Of a stretch of 53,220 nt of DNA, positions 16,681-27,741 are shown piece by piece; position 1 is the first letter of the stretch, and each line of letters begins with the position of its first letter. Below the pieces are notes generated by a model. The model was not told the origin of the DNA and did not search any database. It saw nothing but the letters and a program-made list of their open reading frames with translations. The translations under genes and the position numbers were made by a program. Source of the DNA: Gammaproteobacteria bacterium MedPE (GTDB lineage: Bacteria > Pseudomonadota > Gammaproteobacteria > Enterobacterales > Psychrobiaceae); contig MPDF01000009.1 of NCBI GenBank assembly GCA_001874365.1, positions 1 through 53,220 on the forward strand, given 5' to 3'.

Positions 16681-17421
16681 ATGACTGCAAATCCAAAACC
16701 GACTTACCGTCGCATTTTATTAAAACTAAGTGGTGAAGCACTTGTAGGTGAGCAAGGATTTGGGATTGACCCTAAAGTACTTGACCGTATGGCTCAAGAA
16801 ATCAAAGAATTAGTTGAGCTAGGTGTCCAAGTCGGTATTGTATTAGGTGGCGGTAATATCTTCCGTGGTGAGGGCTTAGCAAACGCGGGCATGAACCGTG
16901 TTGTAGGTGACCAAATGGGAATGCTAGCTACTGTAATGAACGGACTTGCAATGCGTGATGCACTGCACCGGGCTTATGTAAACGCTCGCTTAATGTCTGC
17001 AGTTGACCTGAAAGGGGTATGTGATTCATACAACTGGGCTGAAGCGATCAGCATGCTAAAAGAAGGCCGAGTGGTTATTTTCTCAGCAGGTACTGGTAAT
17101 CCTTTCTTTACGACAGATTCAGCAGCGTGTTTACGTGGTATTGAGATTGAAGCGGATGTTGTGTTGAAAGGCACTAAAGTTGACGGTGTTTATTCTGACG
17201 ATCCAGTTAAGAATCCGGAAGCTGAAATGTATTCTGAGTTAGATTACGGCACTGTTTTAGAAAAAGAATTAAAAGTAATGGATTTAAGTGCATTTACCCT
17301 AGCACGTGACCACAATATGCCAATTCGTGTATTTAATATGAATAAGCCTGGCGCACTTCGCAGTGTAATTATGGGCGAAAGCACAGGTACATTAATCCAT
17401 AGCACAACAGCAAAAATTTAA
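16681..17421 (+). CDS. pyrH: UMP kinase
   Basis: A 246-residue amino acid kinase-fold enzyme that converts UMP to UDP with ATP and feeds all pyrimidine nucleotide synthesis. Visible motifs: KLSGEAL near the N-terminus, GGGNIFRG around residues 58-65, and [16 protein letters not shown] for UMP/ATP binding. The ATG comes 99 bases after the tsf terminator, so it probably has its own promoter. frr follows after 26 bases. Confidence 0.97.
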   Translation: MTANPKPTYRRILLKLSGEALVGEQGFGIDPKVLDRMAQEIKELVELGVQVGIVLGGGNIFRGEGLANAGMNRVVGDQMGMLATVMNGLAMRDALHRAYVNARLMSAVDLKGVCDSYNWAEAISMLKEGRVVIFSAGTGNPFFTTDSAACLRGIEIEADVVLKGTKVDGVYSDDPVKNPEAEMYSELDYGTVLEKELKVMDLSAFTLARDHNMPIRVFNMNKPGALRSVIMGESTGTLIHSTTAKI

Positions 17422-17447
17422 CGAACTCTGATAATTAGGAAATTAAC

Positions 17448-18005
17448 GTGATTAACGAAATTAAAGATGACGCGTCAACCCGTATGGGGAAAAGTGTAGA
17501 AGCACTTAAAGTTCAGATGCAAAAAGTACGTACTGGTCGTGCTCACCCAAGTTTATTAGACTCTATTACTGTGCCATATTACGGTGCAGAAACACCACTT
17601 AACCAAGTGGGTAATGTGGGTATCGGTGATGCGCGTACGTTAACTATTACAGTATTTGATAGCACTATGATCGCTGCCGTTGAAAAAGCAATCATGAGCT
17701 CAGATCTTGGATTAAACCCGAACTCTGCTGGTGCATTAATTCGTATTCCATTACCACCATTGACTGAAGAGCGTCGTAAAGACCTTATTAAAGTTGTACG
17801 TGGTGAAGCCGAAAAAGGACGCGTTGCAGTACGTAACATCCGCCGTGACGCTAATGGTGATATCAAATCACTTGAGAAAGAAAAAGAAGTCGGTGAAGAC
17901 GAAGCGCGTAAAGGCGAAGAGCAAATCCAAGAACTAACAAATAAGTACATTAAAGAAATGGACGCTTTGTTAGCTGAAAAAGAGCAAGAGTTACTAGAAG
18001 TATAA
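17448..18005 (+). CDS. frr: Ribosome recycling factor
   Basis: A 185-residue factor that, with EF-G, splits post-termination ribosomes. It has the RRF signature around [13 protein letters not shown] and the conserved long-helix segment [21 protein letters not shown] (given here only in outline), with a short beta domain in the middle. The start is GTG 17448, preceded by AGGA. Length is exactly as in E. coli. Confidence 0.97.
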   Translation: MINEIKDDASTRMGKSVEALKVQMQKVRTGRAHPSLLDSITVPYYGAETPLNQVGNVGIGDARTLTITVFDSTMIAAVEKAIMSSDLGLNPNSAGALIRIPLPPLTEERRKDLIKVVRGEAEKGRVAVRNIRRDANGDIKSLEKEKEVGEDEARKGEEQIQELTNKYIKEMDALLAEKEQELLEV

Positions 18006-18017
18006 GCTATTGTTCAT

Positions 18018-18083
18018 ATGCCATAAATGGCATGGTGATATGCTATTAATTAAACGCTGTGTTAGTTATACTACGCAGCGTTT
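18018..18083 (+). terminator. Two hairpins downstream of frr
   Basis: ATGCCAT-AA-ATGGCAT at 18018-18033 is a perfect inverted repeat. AAACGCTG at 18052-18059 pairs with CAGCGTTT at 18076-18083 and is followed by a GT-rich stretch. The T tails are poor, so they may only weaken transcription into uppS. Confidence 0.4.
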
Positions 18084-18183
18084 GTGTTATTGTAGGCACA
18101 ATATTTTATATTAATCCCAGTTGTTATAGGGGATGTTGATATTAGTTTATACCTTTCAGTTTTAGTGAGCTTATGGAGTGTTA

Positions 18184-18948
18184 ATGAGCGACCAGTTTAA
18201 AACCCAATTGATGGCATCAAATAATTTGCCGCGTCACATTGCTATTATTATGGATGGCAACGGACGTTGGGCACAGCGACAAGGTAAGCGTCGTGTAATG
18301 GGGCATAAAGCTGGTGTCGATCGAGTACGAGAAGCGGTAAAGATTAGCCGTGAACTTAACATCGAATCGTTAACTTTATTTGCGTTTAGCAGTGAGAACT
18401 GGCAACGACCTGCTGATGAAGTGTCACTGTTGATGGAATTGTTTTTTACGGTGTTATCACGTGAAGTGAGCAAGTTACACCGCAATAATGTTAGATTGAA
18501 AATTATTGGTGATATCAGCCGTTTTAGCGAAAAACTACAACAGAAAATAGCTAAAGCAGAAGATAAAACCAAAGATAATACAGGCTTAGTTCTAAATGTA
18601 GCGGCGAATTACGGTGGGCGTTGGGATATTACTCAAGCTTGCCAGCAGTTAAGTGCCCAGGTTGCGCGAGGTGAAATCTCAGTCAGCGATATTACAGAAC
18701 AGGCGATTGAGAAACATATTTGTACGTCACATTTACCGCCGCTTGATCTTATGATTAGAACGGGTGGAGATTGTCGTATTAGTAACTTTTTATTGTGGCA
18801 AGCCGCTTATAGCGAATTACATTTTTCTGACACGTTATGGCCAGATTTCGGTGAGCAGGAATTTTTGAATATTATGGCCAGTTTTGCCAACGTTGAGCGC
18901 CGATTTGGCTGCACTAGTGAGCAGGTTTCTGCTTCAATAAAAGAATAA
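18184..18948 (+). CDS. uppS: Undecaprenyl diphosphate synthase
   Basis: A 254-residue cis-prenyltransferase. It extends farnesyl-PP with isopentenyl-PP to the C55 carrier for peptidoglycan and O-antigen. The catalytic [10 protein letters not shown] (Asp near residue 21) and [10 protein letters not shown] motifs are intact, as is the metal-binding Glu of AYSELHF. The loop usually reading RTGGE(Q/H)RISN reads [10 protein letters not shown] here, an unusual conservative change. GGAG five bases before ATG 18184 fixes the start; a GTG six bases earlier overlaps that site. It heads the uppS-cdsA-dxr-rseP-bamA run. Confidence 0.96.
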   Translation: MSDQFKTQLMASNNLPRHIAIIMDGNGRWAQRQGKRRVMGHKAGVDRVREAVKISRELNIESLTLFAFSSENWQRPADEVSLLMELFFTVLSREVSKLHRNNVRLKIIGDISRFSEKLQQKIAKAEDKTKDNTGLVLNVAANYGGRWDITQACQQLSAQVARGEISVSDITEQAIEKHICTSHLPPLDLMIRTGGDCRISNFLLWQAAYSELHFSDTLWPDFGEQEFLNIMASFANVERRFGCTSEQVSASIKE

Positions 18949-18962
18949 TAAAGGAAACAGAT

Positions 18963-19832
18963 TTGTTAAAACAACGAATTATTACTGCGCTAGTATTGGC
19001 GCCTTTGGCTTTGGGTAGTGTTTTTTATTTACCGCTTTCGTTATTTCCATTTTTTGCTGCGGCAGTAACATTATTAGGTGCTTGGGAGTGGGGAGCTTTT
19101 TTACCTAATAAAGAACAACCTCAATCTAAGCTTTATCGCATTATTTTTACCATTTCGTTATCGATTCTCATGGCATCATTTTTAATGTTGGTGCCCATTA
19201 ATCATATATGGAATGCTGGTCAGCTACACCCGATCTACCATGCTGCATTATTTATTGCTGCTATTTGGTGGGCTATTAGTATGTTATTAGTATTTTTATA
19301 CCCAAAAGCAAGTAACTTTTGGAGTGACAGTGAGTTTTATAAAGGCCTGTTCGGTCAATTAACATTGATACCATTTTGGATAGGCTTAATTGCGTTGCGA
19401 AGCTATGGTTATCAAAGTGACCCAATGCTTGGCGGTGTGTTGATTGTTAGTGTATTTCTCATCGTTTGGGGTGCTGATGTCGGTGCTTACTTTGTTGGTC
19501 GTAGCATAGGAAAGCGTAAATTAATGCCAAATGTCAGCCCCGGTAAAACCCTTGAAGGGATGCTTGGTGGGTTAGTGACAGCCATGCTTGCGATTTTTAT
19601 AACTAAATCATATTTTTATAATATCGAAATATTGCCATTATTAGTTTTAGTTTTTATTACTGCATTGGTATCAGCATTTGGTGATTTAAGCGAAAGTATG
19701 CTTAAACGCAACAGTGATATAAAAGACAGCGGTACTATTTTACCAGGACATGGCGGTATTTTAGATCGCATTGACAGTTTAACTGCGGCCATTCCGGTAT
19801 TTGCATTAGGCTATTTATTTTTGGTGGCATAA
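18963..19832 (+). CDS. cdsA: Phosphatidate cytidylyltransferase
   Basis: A 289-residue multi-pass inner-membrane enzyme making CDP-diacylglycerol from phosphatidic acid and CTP, the branch point to all phospholipids. About eight hydrophobic segments are visible. The family signature is near the C-terminus: [15 protein letters not shown] and [14 protein letters not shown]. It starts at TTG 18963 (the MLKQRI start), with AAGGA upstream. Its stop TAA shares one base with the dxr ATG, so they are translationally coupled. Confidence 0.96.
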   Translation: MLKQRIITALVLAPLALGSVFYLPLSLFPFFAAAVTLLGAWEWGAFLPNKEQPQSKLYRIIFTISLSILMASFLMLVPINHIWNAGQLHPIYHAALFIAAIWWAISMLLVFLYPKASNFWSDSEFYKGLFGQLTLIPFWIGLIALRSYGYQSDPMLGGVLIVSVFLIVWGADVGAYFVGRSIGKRKLMPNVSPGKTLEGMLGGLVTAMLAIFITKSYFYNIEILPLLVLVFITALVSAFGDLSESMLKRNSDIKDSGTILPGHGGILDRIDSLTAAIPVFALGYLFLVA

Positions 19833-21022
19833 TGCAATCTTTGACCATACTTGGCGCAACAGGCTCTATTGGAGAGTCTACACTAGATGTTGTTCGACGA
19901 AACCAAGACAAATATTCTGTTTTCGCACTAGCAGCTCAACGAAATGTTGATAAACTTCTAGCACAATGTTTGGAATTTAACCCGACATACGCCGTGCTTG
20001 TTGATGAACAGGCTGCTAAATCGTTGCAAACTAAATTAACCAACAAAACGGTTGTTTTAAGTGGACCTGACGCGCTAGATGACGTTGCTAGTGATAGCGA
20101 TGTAGATGTAGTAATGTCGGCAATTGTGGGCGCAGCAGGTTTATTGCCGACACTTGCCGCTGTAAAGGCGAATAAACGCGTTTTGTTAGCGAATAAAGAA
20201 TCGCTGGTGATGTCTGGTCAGTTATTTATTGATGAATTGCGTCAATCTAGTGCAACGTTACTACCTGTTGATAGTGAACATAATGCCATTTATCAATCGC
20301 TTCCTACTGAAGCTCAGCAGCGATTAGGCTACTGTGGTTTAGAAGAGTTAGGTATTGAGAAGCTTTTGTTGACGGGATCTGGTGGGCCATTTTTAACGTC
20401 ACCAATTGATTCCTTATCAAATGTATCCCCCGCTCAAGCTTGTGCGCATCCGAATTGGTCAATGGGGCAAAAAATTTCAGTTGATTCTGCGACCATGATG
20501 AATAAAGGACTTGAATACATCGAAGCCCGTTGGTTGTTTGATACTACGGTTGAACAAATTGACGTGGTGATCCACCCTCAGAGCGTTATTCACTCCATGG
20601 TGCAATATTGTGATGGTTCAGTCATTGCTCAAATGGGGAATCCAGATATGCGCACACCGATTGCCCATGCGATGTCTTACCCACAACGTATTGTGGCGGG
20701 AGTTGCTCCGTTAGATTTTACATCCCTTAGAGATTTTACATTCAAGGCGCCAGACTTTAGCCGTTTTCCGTGTTTGAAGTTAGCCATTGATGCCTGTTAT
20801 CAAGGTCAAGGCGCAACGACGGCGCTTAACGCGGCAAATGAAATCAGCGTTGCTGCGTTTCTAGATGAAAAAATAAAGTTTACACAGATTGCTCAGTTAA
20901 ATGAACGTGTGTTGTCGTCACTTGCCGCAGAAAAGGCGAATTGCATTGAATCAATTTTAAGTGTCGATCAACAAGCCAGAAATATGGCAAATCAATATCT
21001 TAGCCAAGGGGTCTTGGTATGA
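19832..21022 (+). CDS. dxr: 1-deoxy-D-xylulose-5-phosphate reductoisomerase
   Basis: A 396-residue NADPH enzyme of the MEP isoprenoid pathway, turning DXP into MEP. Visible: N-terminal Rossmann motif [22 protein letters not shown], the active-site segment [12 protein letters not shown], and [15 protein letters not shown]. Overlaps cdsA by one base and rseP by four (ATGA). Placing it next to uppS links isoprenoid supply with its main envelope use. Confidence 0.97.
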   Translation: MQSLTILGATGSIGESTLDVVRRNQDKYSVFALAAQRNVDKLLAQCLEFNPTYAVLVDEQAAKSLQTKLTNKTVVLSGPDALDDVASDSDVDVVMSAIVGAAGLLPTLAAVKANKRVLLANKESLVMSGQLFIDELRQSSATLLPVDSEHNAIYQSLPTEAQQRLGYCGLEELGIEKLLLTGSGGPFLTSPIDSLSNVSPAQACAHPNWSMGQKISVDSATMMNKGLEYIEARWLFDTTVEQIDVVIHPQSVIHSMVQYCDGSVIAQMGNPDMRTPIAHAMSYPQRIVAGVAPLDFTSLRDFTFKAPDFSRFPCLKLAIDACYQGQGATTALNAANEISVAAFLDEKIKFTQIAQLNERVLSSLAAEKANCIESILSVDQQARNMANQYLSQGVLV

Positions 21023-22374
21023 TTGATTTGCTTCGAAATATTGCATTTTTCATTATTGCGTTAAGTATACTCGTTGCTTTTCATGAGTATGGTCATTTTT
21101 GGGTAGCAAGGAAGTGTGGTGTTATTGTACAGCGTTTCTCTATCGGATTTGGCAAGGTATTATGGCGACGGATTGGAAAAGATGGCTGTGAATATGTCAT
21201 TTGTGCAATTCCATTAGGCGGTTACGTAAAAATGCTCGACGAGCGGGTTGAAGATGTACCAGCGAATCAAATTGACGGTGCATTTAATCGCAAACCTGTG
21301 TTAGCGCGAATGGCAATTGTTTCCGCTGGACCAATTGCTAATTTTATATTTGCAATTTTTGCACTTGCTTTAATGTATTTTATTGGTGTCAGTACGGTTA
21401 AACCAGTTATTGGGGAAGTGTCCCCTAATTCTATTGCTAGTCAAATCAACTTAGTGAGTGGACAACAAATAAAATCTATTGATGGTAAAAAAGTCGAGCA
21501 TTGGCAGGACGTAAATCATGCAATCGTTGGACTGATAGGCGCGCAATCATCGTCAGTTGGGGTAGGACCAATAAATAGCGATGTTGTAAGCGTTAAAAAT
21601 ATAGACTTAACTGAGTGGCAATTCGACCCACAAAAGCAAAGTTCACTTAATTCTTGGGGAATCGCTCCTTACCGTCCAAAGGCTACTTTGACGATTGCTC
21701 AAATCAGCAAAAGCTCAGCCGCATCTCAACTTGGTTTGCTGCAAGGAGATATTCTAATAGCAGCTAATGGCGATAAAATAAACGACTGGCAGAGCTTTGC
21801 AACATTAATTCAACAAAGTCATGGAACTTCCATCGACTTGGTCTATCAAAGAAACACCCAGCAGTTGACTGGTAAGTTATATCCACAGTTGAAACAGGAT
21901 AGCCAAGGTCGGGATATTGGTTTTGCTGGTATCGCTCCTTATAGCGAACAAATACCAGCAAGTCACCAAATTACACTAGAATATGGCGTTTTTGACTCTG
22001 TAATTGTTGGCGTAGAAAAGACATGGGATTTAACCCTGTTAAGCTTTAGTATGATAGGAAAACTGGTTACCGGAGATTTATCTGTTAAAAATCTCAGCGG
22101 ACCGATTTCCATTGCACAAGGCGCAGGACAAAGTGCAGCTTACGGATTAGTTGCTTTTTTAAGCTTTTTGGCGTTAATCAGCGTTAATTTAGGAATATTT
22201 AATCTTTTACCACTGCCAGTGCTTGATGGCGGACATTTGATGTATTACTTTATTGAGCTCTTAACTGGCAAGCCCGTGCCAGAAAAAATACAGGAAGTAG
22301 GTTTTCGAATTGGTGGCGCACTTTTGTTTATGCTCATGAGCATAGCGATTTTTAACGATTTTACCCGCTTGTAA
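21019..22374 (+). CDS. rseP: Site-2 intramembrane metalloprotease RseP
   Basis: A 451-residue inner-membrane protease that cleaves anti-sigma factor RseA (after DegS) to release sigma-E, and clears signal-peptide remnants. The zinc motif HEYGH is at residues 23-27 in TM1, the third ligand region is [12 protein letters not shown] near residue 400, and two PDZ domains lie between (about 115-300). Four membrane segments fit the family. Length is like E. coli. Being just upstream of bamA and skp puts the envelope-stress protease with the outer-membrane assembly genes. Confidence 0.96.
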   Translation: MIDLLRNIAFFIIALSILVAFHEYGHFWVARKCGVIVQRFSIGFGKVLWRRIGKDGCEYVICAIPLGGYVKMLDERVEDVPANQIDGAFNRKPVLARMAIVSAGPIANFIFAIFALALMYFIGVSTVKPVIGEVSPNSIASQINLVSGQQIKSIDGKKVEHWQDVNHAIVGLIGAQSSSVGVGPINSDVVSVKNIDLTEWQFDPQKQSSLNSWGIAPYRPKATLTIAQISKSSAASQLGLLQGDILIAANGDKINDWQSFATLIQQSHGTSIDLVYQRNTQQLTGKLYPQLKQDSQGRDIGFAGIAPYSEQIPASHQITLEYGVFDSVIVGVEKTWDLTLLSFSMIGKLVTGDLSVKNLSGPISIAQGAGQSAAYGLVAFLSFLALISVNLGIFNLLPLPVLDGGHLMYYFIELLTGKPVPEKIQEVGFRIGGALLFMLMSIAIFNDFTRL

Positions 22375-22409
22375 GTAAGACGAGAATTTAGGATTATAAA
22401 AACAGCATT

Positions 22410-24887
22410 ATGAAGTTTTCAAAGCTTTTGGCACCTATTGCCTTATTAGGAACAAGTTTTAGTTCCCTAGCCGCTGAACCATTTACAGTAACTGATATTC
22501 GTATTCAAGGCTTACAACGTGTTGCGCTTGGCGCCGCGTTATTAAATACGCCTGTAAAAGTCGGTGATGTCGTGACAGACGCTGATGTGGCACGCATTAT
22601 AAAAACACTCTATAAATCTACTAATTTTGAAGACATTCAAGTATTTCGCGATGACGGAATGCTTATTATCAAAGTTAAAGAGCGCCCGACGATTGCTGCG
22701 ATTAACTTTGACGGAAACAAAGACCTCAAGGAAGAACAGTTGTCTGAGAGTTTGACTGGTTCTGGTATAAAACTGGGCGAGCCTCTCGATAGAACGCTGC
22801 TTACTGAAATTGAGAAGGGTCTTGAAGATTTCTATTATAGTGTAGGTAAATACTCGGCAAGTGTTGAGGCTAGCATTACGCCGCTTGCTAGAAATCGTAT
22901 TGAGTTGAATTTCAACTTTAAAGAAGGTGACGCGGCAAGTATTAAGCAGATTAATTTAGTTGGAAATTCTGTTTTTAGCGATGAAGAGTTGAAAGAATCC
23001 TTCGAGTTATCAGACTATACTGCTTGGTGGAATTTCTTCGGGGAACAAAAGTATCAAAAACAAAAACTGCAAGGTGATATAGAAACACTTGAGTCTTACT
23101 ATAAAGATCGCGGTTATATTCGTTTTAAGGTCGATAGCACGCAAGTATCGATGACACCCGATAAAAAAGGTTTATATATTGCGCTGAATTTAGACGAAGG
23201 CGAAATTTATAAAATTAAAGGCGTTAATGTTATTGGTGACATTGAAAAGTATCGGGAAGTTATTGAACGCTTAATTCCAATGAAAGAGGGAGATACTTAT
23301 AACGGTGCCGCAGTAACCTTTACTGAAGAGCGTTTGTCTCGCTTTTTAGGTAACTATGGTTATGCGTTCCCTAAAGTAACCACTTTTCCCGAGATAGATG
23401 ATGAGTCTAAAGAAGTAACGTTGAATTTAAATATAGAGCCAGGAGCTCGTGTTTATGTCAATGAAATTCGTTTCGTTGGGAATTACGATACATCTGATGA
23501 AGTTTTACGCCGTGAGATGCTTCAACTTGAGGGAAGCTGGTTAAACAACGGCAAGCTTGAAGGCTCTAAGAATTATTTAAATCGTTTGGGTTTCTTTGAG
23601 GACGTTGAAACTGAAGTGATTCCGATTGCTGGTAGTGATGATAAAGTTGATGTAGAAGTCAAAGTTAAAGAAACGCCATCAGGTTCATTTAATGCGGGTG
23701 TTGGTTATGGCAGTTATGGCGGTTTAAGCCTACAGTTGGGTGTAACGCAAAACAATTGGCTTGGTACTGGTAATCGTGTCGGTGTGAATTTCAATACCAA
23801 TAAATACCAAAAAAATATTAACTTGTCTTATCGTGACCCTTATCTAACACATGAAGGCATTAGTGGTGGTGCAAATATTTATTGGTCAGAGTACGATGCG
23901 GGCAGTGCGAATTTAGCGCGCTACAATAATAAGTCATACGGTATTGGTTTTGACCTAGGGTTTCCAATTAATCCTGTCAGCCGTGTGAGTTTGGGACTGG
24001 CGTTTAGACATAATGATATTTCTGAACTAAATCAATATGAGCAAGTTAAACCATTTTACGCCGTTTATGGTGGCCAAAATAATGGTGATATTGCCTTTGA
24101 TAATTTTGAAATTTCAGCTGGTTGGAGTCGCACTACATTAAATCGTGCTCGTTTCCCTACAGAAGGTTCAAATACGACATTCAATGGTAAGATGACAATT
24201 CCAGGTAGTGAAATACAGTATTTCCGTCTCGCCTTTGAATCACGTCATTACTTGCCGTTATCAGATGATCATCGCTACTCTTTAATGGGTAAAGTGAAGC
24301 TTGGCTATGGTAATGGTTACGGTAGCGTCGATGGTAATGACCATTTATTTGCTTTTAATGAAAACTTTAGAGCAGGTGGCCCGGGGTCTTTACGTGGCTT
24401 TAAAGCAAACACTGTTGGGCCTAAGGCTATCTATTTGCAAGGTGGTGGTGAGCAGGGCTCTGGTAGCCCTATTGACATTATCACTGGACAGTCATCTATT
24501 TTGTATGGTGATCCTCGCAGTATTGCCGTCAGCAATTATAGTGCTATTGGAGGTAATGCCCAAGCATTAGCAACAGTAGAACTTTTTGTTCCAACGCCGT
24601 TTGTTGATGAGGGAGCTGGTAGCTCAGTTCGCACAAGTTTATTTGTTGAGGGCGGCAACGTGTGGGATACTGAATTTGATTATGATCGCTATCGTCAGCT
24701 CGCTGAAACTGAATTTAATAAAATCTATGATTTCTCGGATCCAAAAGAGTTTAGAGCATCATATGGTATTTCTGTGCAGTGGTTATCGCCGATGGGACCA
24801 ATGGTGTTTAGTTTGGCTCGACCATTGCGTGAAGTTGAAGGTGATCGTTTAGAAGTATTTTCATTTAATATTGGTACAACATTTTAA
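22410..24887 (+). CDS. bamA: Outer membrane protein assembly factor BamA
   Basis: An 825-residue Omp85 protein that inserts beta-barrel proteins in the outer membrane. A signal peptide ends near residue 21 (SSLAA before EPF). Five POTRA domains span about residues 24-425, followed by a 16-strand barrel. The conserved loop-6 motif appears as GGPGSLRGF. The C-terminus ends in Phe, the usual barrel end signal. It is 35 bases after rseP and 47 before skp. Confidence 0.97.
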   Translation: MKFSKLLAPIALLGTSFSSLAAEPFTVTDIRIQGLQRVALGAALLNTPVKVGDVVTDADVARIIKTLYKSTNFEDIQVFRDDGMLIIKVKERPTIAAINFDGNKDLKEEQLSESLTGSGIKLGEPLDRTLLTEIEKGLEDFYYSVGKYSASVEASITPLARNRIELNFNFKEGDAASIKQINLVGNSVFSDEELKESFELSDYTAWWNFFGEQKYQKQKLQGDIETLESYYKDRGYIRFKVDSTQVSMTPDKKGLYIALNLDEGEIYKIKGVNVIGDIEKYREVIERLIPMKEGDTYNGAAVTFTEERLSRFLGNYGYAFPKVTTFPEIDDESKEVTLNLNIEPGARVYVNEIRFVGNYDTSDEVLRREMLQLEGSWLNNGKLEGSKNYLNRLGFFEDVETEVIPIAGSDDKVDVEVKVKETPSGSFNAGVGYGSYGGLSLQLGVTQNNWLGTGNRVGVNFNTNKYQKNINLSYRDPYLTHEGISGGANIYWSEYDAGSANLARYNNKSYGIGFDLGFPINPVSRVSLGLAFRHNDISELNQYEQVKPFYAVYGGQNNGDIAFDNFEISAGWSRTTLNRARFPTEGSNTTFNGKMTIPGSEIQYFRLAFESRHYLPLSDDHRYSLMGKVKLGYGNGYGSVDGNDHLFAFNENFRAGGPGSLRGFKANTVGPKAIYLQGGGEQGSGSPIDIITGQSSILYGDPRSIAVSNYSAIGGNAQALATVELFVPTPFVDEGAGSSVRTSLFVEGGNVWDTEFDYDRYRQLAETEFNKIYDFSDPKEFRASYGISVQWLSPMGPMVFSLARPLREVEGDRLEVFSFNIGTTF

Positions 24888-24934
24888 TTATAAAAAATTA
24901 CTGCAGGTTTAAGCGGTATTTAAAGGAGAAAGTT

Positions 24935-25453
24935 TTGAAAAAATTAGCAACAGCAGTTACTGCAGCGGCATTATTGGTAGGTACGTCATTTAGCAGTGCA
25001 AGTTTTGCATTTGAGCAAAAAATTGGTGTGATTGATATGGGCACTATTTTCCAAAACTTGCCACAACGTGAACACCTAAGTCAAAAATTAGACGTTGAAT
25101 TTAAAGAGCGTCGTGAATCAGTACAAGCCCTTGTTAAGAAGATGCAAGATCTTGCTGAGAAAAGTAAACGTGATGGCGCATTATTAACGCAACAGCAAAA
25201 ACTTGATATGCAACGTGAAATGGAGTCTTTAAAAAGCGATTATCAACTTAAAGGCAAAGCGTTGGAGGAAGATATGCGTCGTCGTGGCGGTGAAGAGCAA
25301 AATATATTGCTTCTGGAAGTACAAAAAGCAGTTAATGAAATTGCTAAATCTGAAAAGTACGATGTAATTTTACAATCGAATGCTGTTGCTTTTATTACGA
25401 AAGAGAACGACATTTCTGAGCTAGTTATTAAGAAAGTATCAAAGTCTAAATAA
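24935..25453 (+). CDS. skp: Periplasmic chaperone Skp (OmpH family)
   Basis: A 172-residue holdase carrying unfolded outer-membrane proteins to BamA. The signal peptide ends at about residue 25 (SASFA before FEQK). The mature protein starts with the Skp beta strand KIGVIDMGTIFQN, then long coiled-coil tentacle helices (about residues 45-140). The start is TTG 24935 with AAGGAG upstream. It lies between bamA and lpxD, the conserved position; the lpxD ATG begins two bases after the stop. Confidence 0.95.
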   Translation: MKKLATAVTAAALLVGTSFSSASFAFEQKIGVIDMGTIFQNLPQREHLSQKLDVEFKERRESVQALVKKMQDLAEKSKRDGALLTQQQKLDMQREMESLKSDYQLKGKALEEDMRRRGGEEQNILLLEVQKAVNEIAKSEKYDVILQSNAVAFITKENDISELVIKKVSKSK

Positions 25454-25454
25454 C

Positions 25455-26477
25455 ATGGTCAAATTTACGCTCGCTCAATTAGCGAAAAAGCTTGATGCGA
25501 CATTGCAAGGAGACGGTGATATTGCCGTCTCACGTATAGCGACTTTAAAATCTGCTCAATCGGGGCAGATTTCTTTTTTAGCCAATCCTAAATATAAAGA
25601 GCAAATTTTTACCTCTCAAGCAAGTGCAATTATTATGCGCCCTGAGGATGCTCAAGATTTTGTAGGAAATGCATTGCTATTAGATGAACCTTATGTCGGT
25701 TACGCAAAGCTTGCTAATATTATGGATAGCACGCCAAGGCCAGCACGCAACATCAGCCCTTTAGCGACAATCTCTGATAGTGCAGTCATTGGTAATGATG
25801 TCGCTATTGGACCAAATACTGTGATTGAAGATGGCGCTGTAATTGGTGATGAGTGTATTATCGGCGCTAATTGCTTTATTGGTGAAAATACTACGTTAAA
25901 GACCGGCGCGAAACTTTGGGCTAATGTGGTGATTTATCACAATGTCGTTATTGGTGCTAACTGTCTTATTCATTCTACAGCGGTGATTGGTGCAGATGGA
26001 TTTGGTTTTGCACCAAATGATGGGCAATGGTATAAAATCCCACAGCTTGGTGGTGTTGAAATAGGTGATGGCACTGAAATTGGTGCTGGCACGACGATTG
26101 ACCGCGGTGCGCTTGATCCAACAATTGTTGGTGCCGGTTGTATAATCGACGATCAAGTACATTTAGGTCACAACGTTATTGTTGGTAATCATAGTGCAAT
26201 GGCCGCTAATACCTGTGTCGCAGGCAGTGTTAATATTGGAAACAATTGTATTGTTGGCGGTGCTTGTGCCATTAATGGTCACTTGACTATTTGCGACGGG
26301 GCGACGATCACAGGGATGAGCATGGTTATTAAGGATATTTCTGAACCTGGTGTATACTCTTCAGGTATGCCTTCACAAACCAATCGCGAATGGCGCAAAA
26401 ATGGAGCACGTTATCGTCAACTTGACGATATTGCCAAGAGACTTAAAGCTGTTGAAAAGCGCCTTAAGCAAGATTAA
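25455..26477 (+). CDS. lpxD: UDP-3-O-(3-hydroxyacyl)glucosamine N-acyltransferase
   Basis: A 340-residue lipid A enzyme that adds the second hydroxyacyl chain, at N-2. The N-terminal uridine-binding domain (1-100) includes SGQISFLANPKY. A long left-handed beta-helix of hexapeptide repeats (about 105-290) contains the catalytic His in HLGHNVIVG. A C-terminal helix (REWRKNGARYRQLDDI) completes the trimer. Translationally coupled to skp. Confidence 0.97.
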   Translation: MVKFTLAQLAKKLDATLQGDGDIAVSRIATLKSAQSGQISFLANPKYKEQIFTSQASAIIMRPEDAQDFVGNALLLDEPYVGYAKLANIMDSTPRPARNISPLATISDSAVIGNDVAIGPNTVIEDGAVIGDECIIGANCFIGENTTLKTGAKLWANVVIYHNVVIGANCLIHSTAVIGADGFGFAPNDGQWYKIPQLGGVEIGDGTEIGAGTTIDRGALDPTIVGAGCIIDDQVHLGHNVIVGNHSAMAANTCVAGSVNIGNNCIVGGACAINGHLTICDGATITGMSMVIKDISEPGVYSSGMPSQTNREWRKNGARYRQLDDIAKRLKAVEKRLKQD

Positions 26478-26504
26478 GTAACTATTTACTCAGGAAGAAC
26501 TGTT

Positions 26505-26951
26505 TTGTCTAACGAATTATCACCTCTAGAAATCAATGAAATCATGGCGCTTTTGCCTCATCGTTATCCTTTTTTATTAATTGATAAAGTTATTGATTTT
26601 GAAGTAGGAAAATCATTACACGCAGTAAAAAATGTCACTATTAATGAGCCTTTTTTCCAAGGTCATTTTCCAATTAAACCGATTATGCCTGGTGTTTTAT
26701 TGTTAGAAGCAATGGCGCAAGCAACTGGCGTACTTGGTTTTAAAACAATTGAAAAATCTGATGATACTCTTTATTACTTCGCTGCCATAGATAATGCGCG
26801 ATTTAAACAGCCTGTAGTCCCTGGTGACGTAGTGAATATCCATGTAGAGTATTTAAAAGAGCGTCGTGGTATTGGTAAATTCTACTGTGAAGCTAAAGTC
26901 GACGGTAAAGTAGTTTGTAGTGCAGATTTAATGTGTGCTCGTAAGGACTAA
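26505..26951 (+). CDS. fabZ: 3-hydroxyacyl-ACP dehydratase FabZ
   Basis: A 148-residue hotdog-fold enzyme that dehydrates 3-hydroxyacyl-ACP in fatty acid elongation. The catalytic His is in [14 protein letters not shown] and the Glu in [11 protein letters not shown]; the [13 protein letters not shown] start is typical. The start codon is TTG (26505) behind AGGAAG. Its product pool competes with LpxA/LpxD for 3-hydroxyacyl-ACP, which makes its location between them meaningful. Confidence 0.97.
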   Translation: MSNELSPLEINEIMALLPHRYPFLLIDKVIDFEVGKSLHAVKNVTINEPFFQGHFPIKPIMPGVLLLEAMAQATGVLGFKTIEKSDDTLYYFAAIDNARFKQPVVPGDVVNIHVEYLKERRGIGKFYCEAKVDGKVVCSADLMCARKD

Positions 26952-26954
26952 ATT

Positions 26955-27719
26955 GTGATAGATCCCTTAGCTTTTGTTCACCCTAATGCAACGCTTGGTA
27001 AGAATGTAACTGTAGGTCCGTGGAGCTACATTGGTGCAGATGTTACCTTAGGGGATGACTGTATTGTCGAATCTCATGTTGTCATTAAAGGGCCATCTAG
27101 CATCGGAAAGGAAAATCATTTTTTTCAGTTTTCCTCTGTTGGTGAAGAATGTCAGGACAAGAAGTTCGCTGGTGAAGAAACACAACTTATTATGGGCGAC
27201 AGAAACGTTGTTCGTGAAGGTGTGACAATTCACAGAGGGACAGTACAAGATAAAGGAATTACACGTATTGGCAGTGACAATTTGTTGATGGCATACGTTC
27301 ACGTTGCCCACGATTGTATGATTGGCAATAACTGTATCTTAGCAAATAGTGTAAATCTTGCTGGGCACGTTGTTGTTGGTGACTTTGCAATCATTGGTGG
27401 TATGACTGGTGTGCACCAATTTGTCAAAATCGGCGCTCACTGTTTTGTCGGGGCAACATCTTGGGTCAATCAGGATGTTCCACCTTATGTTATTTGCGCT
27501 GGACAACCATGTGTTCCGCGTGGAATCAATAGCGAAGGCCTTAAACGTCGTGATTTTAGCAAGTCATCTATCTTGGCAATACGTCGCGGTTTTAAAACCA
27601 TTTATAAACAGCAATTGTCTTTAGAAGATGCTGTCTCTGAGCTTAAGAGTTCTGACGATGAACACGTGGCATTATTTGTTGATTTTATTAACAACTCTGA
27701 TCGCGGAATTATCCGATAA
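26955..27719 (+). CDS. lpxA: UDP-N-acetylglucosamine O-acyltransferase
   Basis: A 254-residue trimeric beta-helix enzyme, first step of lipid A synthesis (3-O-acylation of UDP-GlcNAc). Hexapeptide repeats span about 1-190, with the catalytic His in YVHVAHDCMIG and the substrate loop GVTIHRGT. The C-terminal helical region (RRDFSKSSILAIRRGFK) follows. The start is GTG 26955, three bases after fabZ ends, so translation is likely coupled. Confidence 0.97.
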   Translation: MIDPLAFVHPNATLGKNVTVGPWSYIGADVTLGDDCIVESHVVIKGPSSIGKENHFFQFSSVGEECQDKKFAGEETQLIMGDRNVVREGVTIHRGTVQDKGITRIGSDNLLMAYVHVAHDCMIGNNCILANSVNLAGHVVVGDFAIIGGMTGVHQFVKIGAHCFVGATSWVNQDVPPYVICAGQPCVPRGINSEGLKRRDFSKSSILAIRRGFKTIYKQQLSLEDAVSELKSSDDEHVALFVDFINNSDRGIIR

Positions 27720-27741
27720 ACAACGACTTTAAGGAGTTGGC

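Noticed and set aside
24301-24852. Two rightward ORFs inside the bamA barrel region
   Set aside because: Out-of-frame shadows of bamA; Met/Val/Leu-rich composition without motifs.
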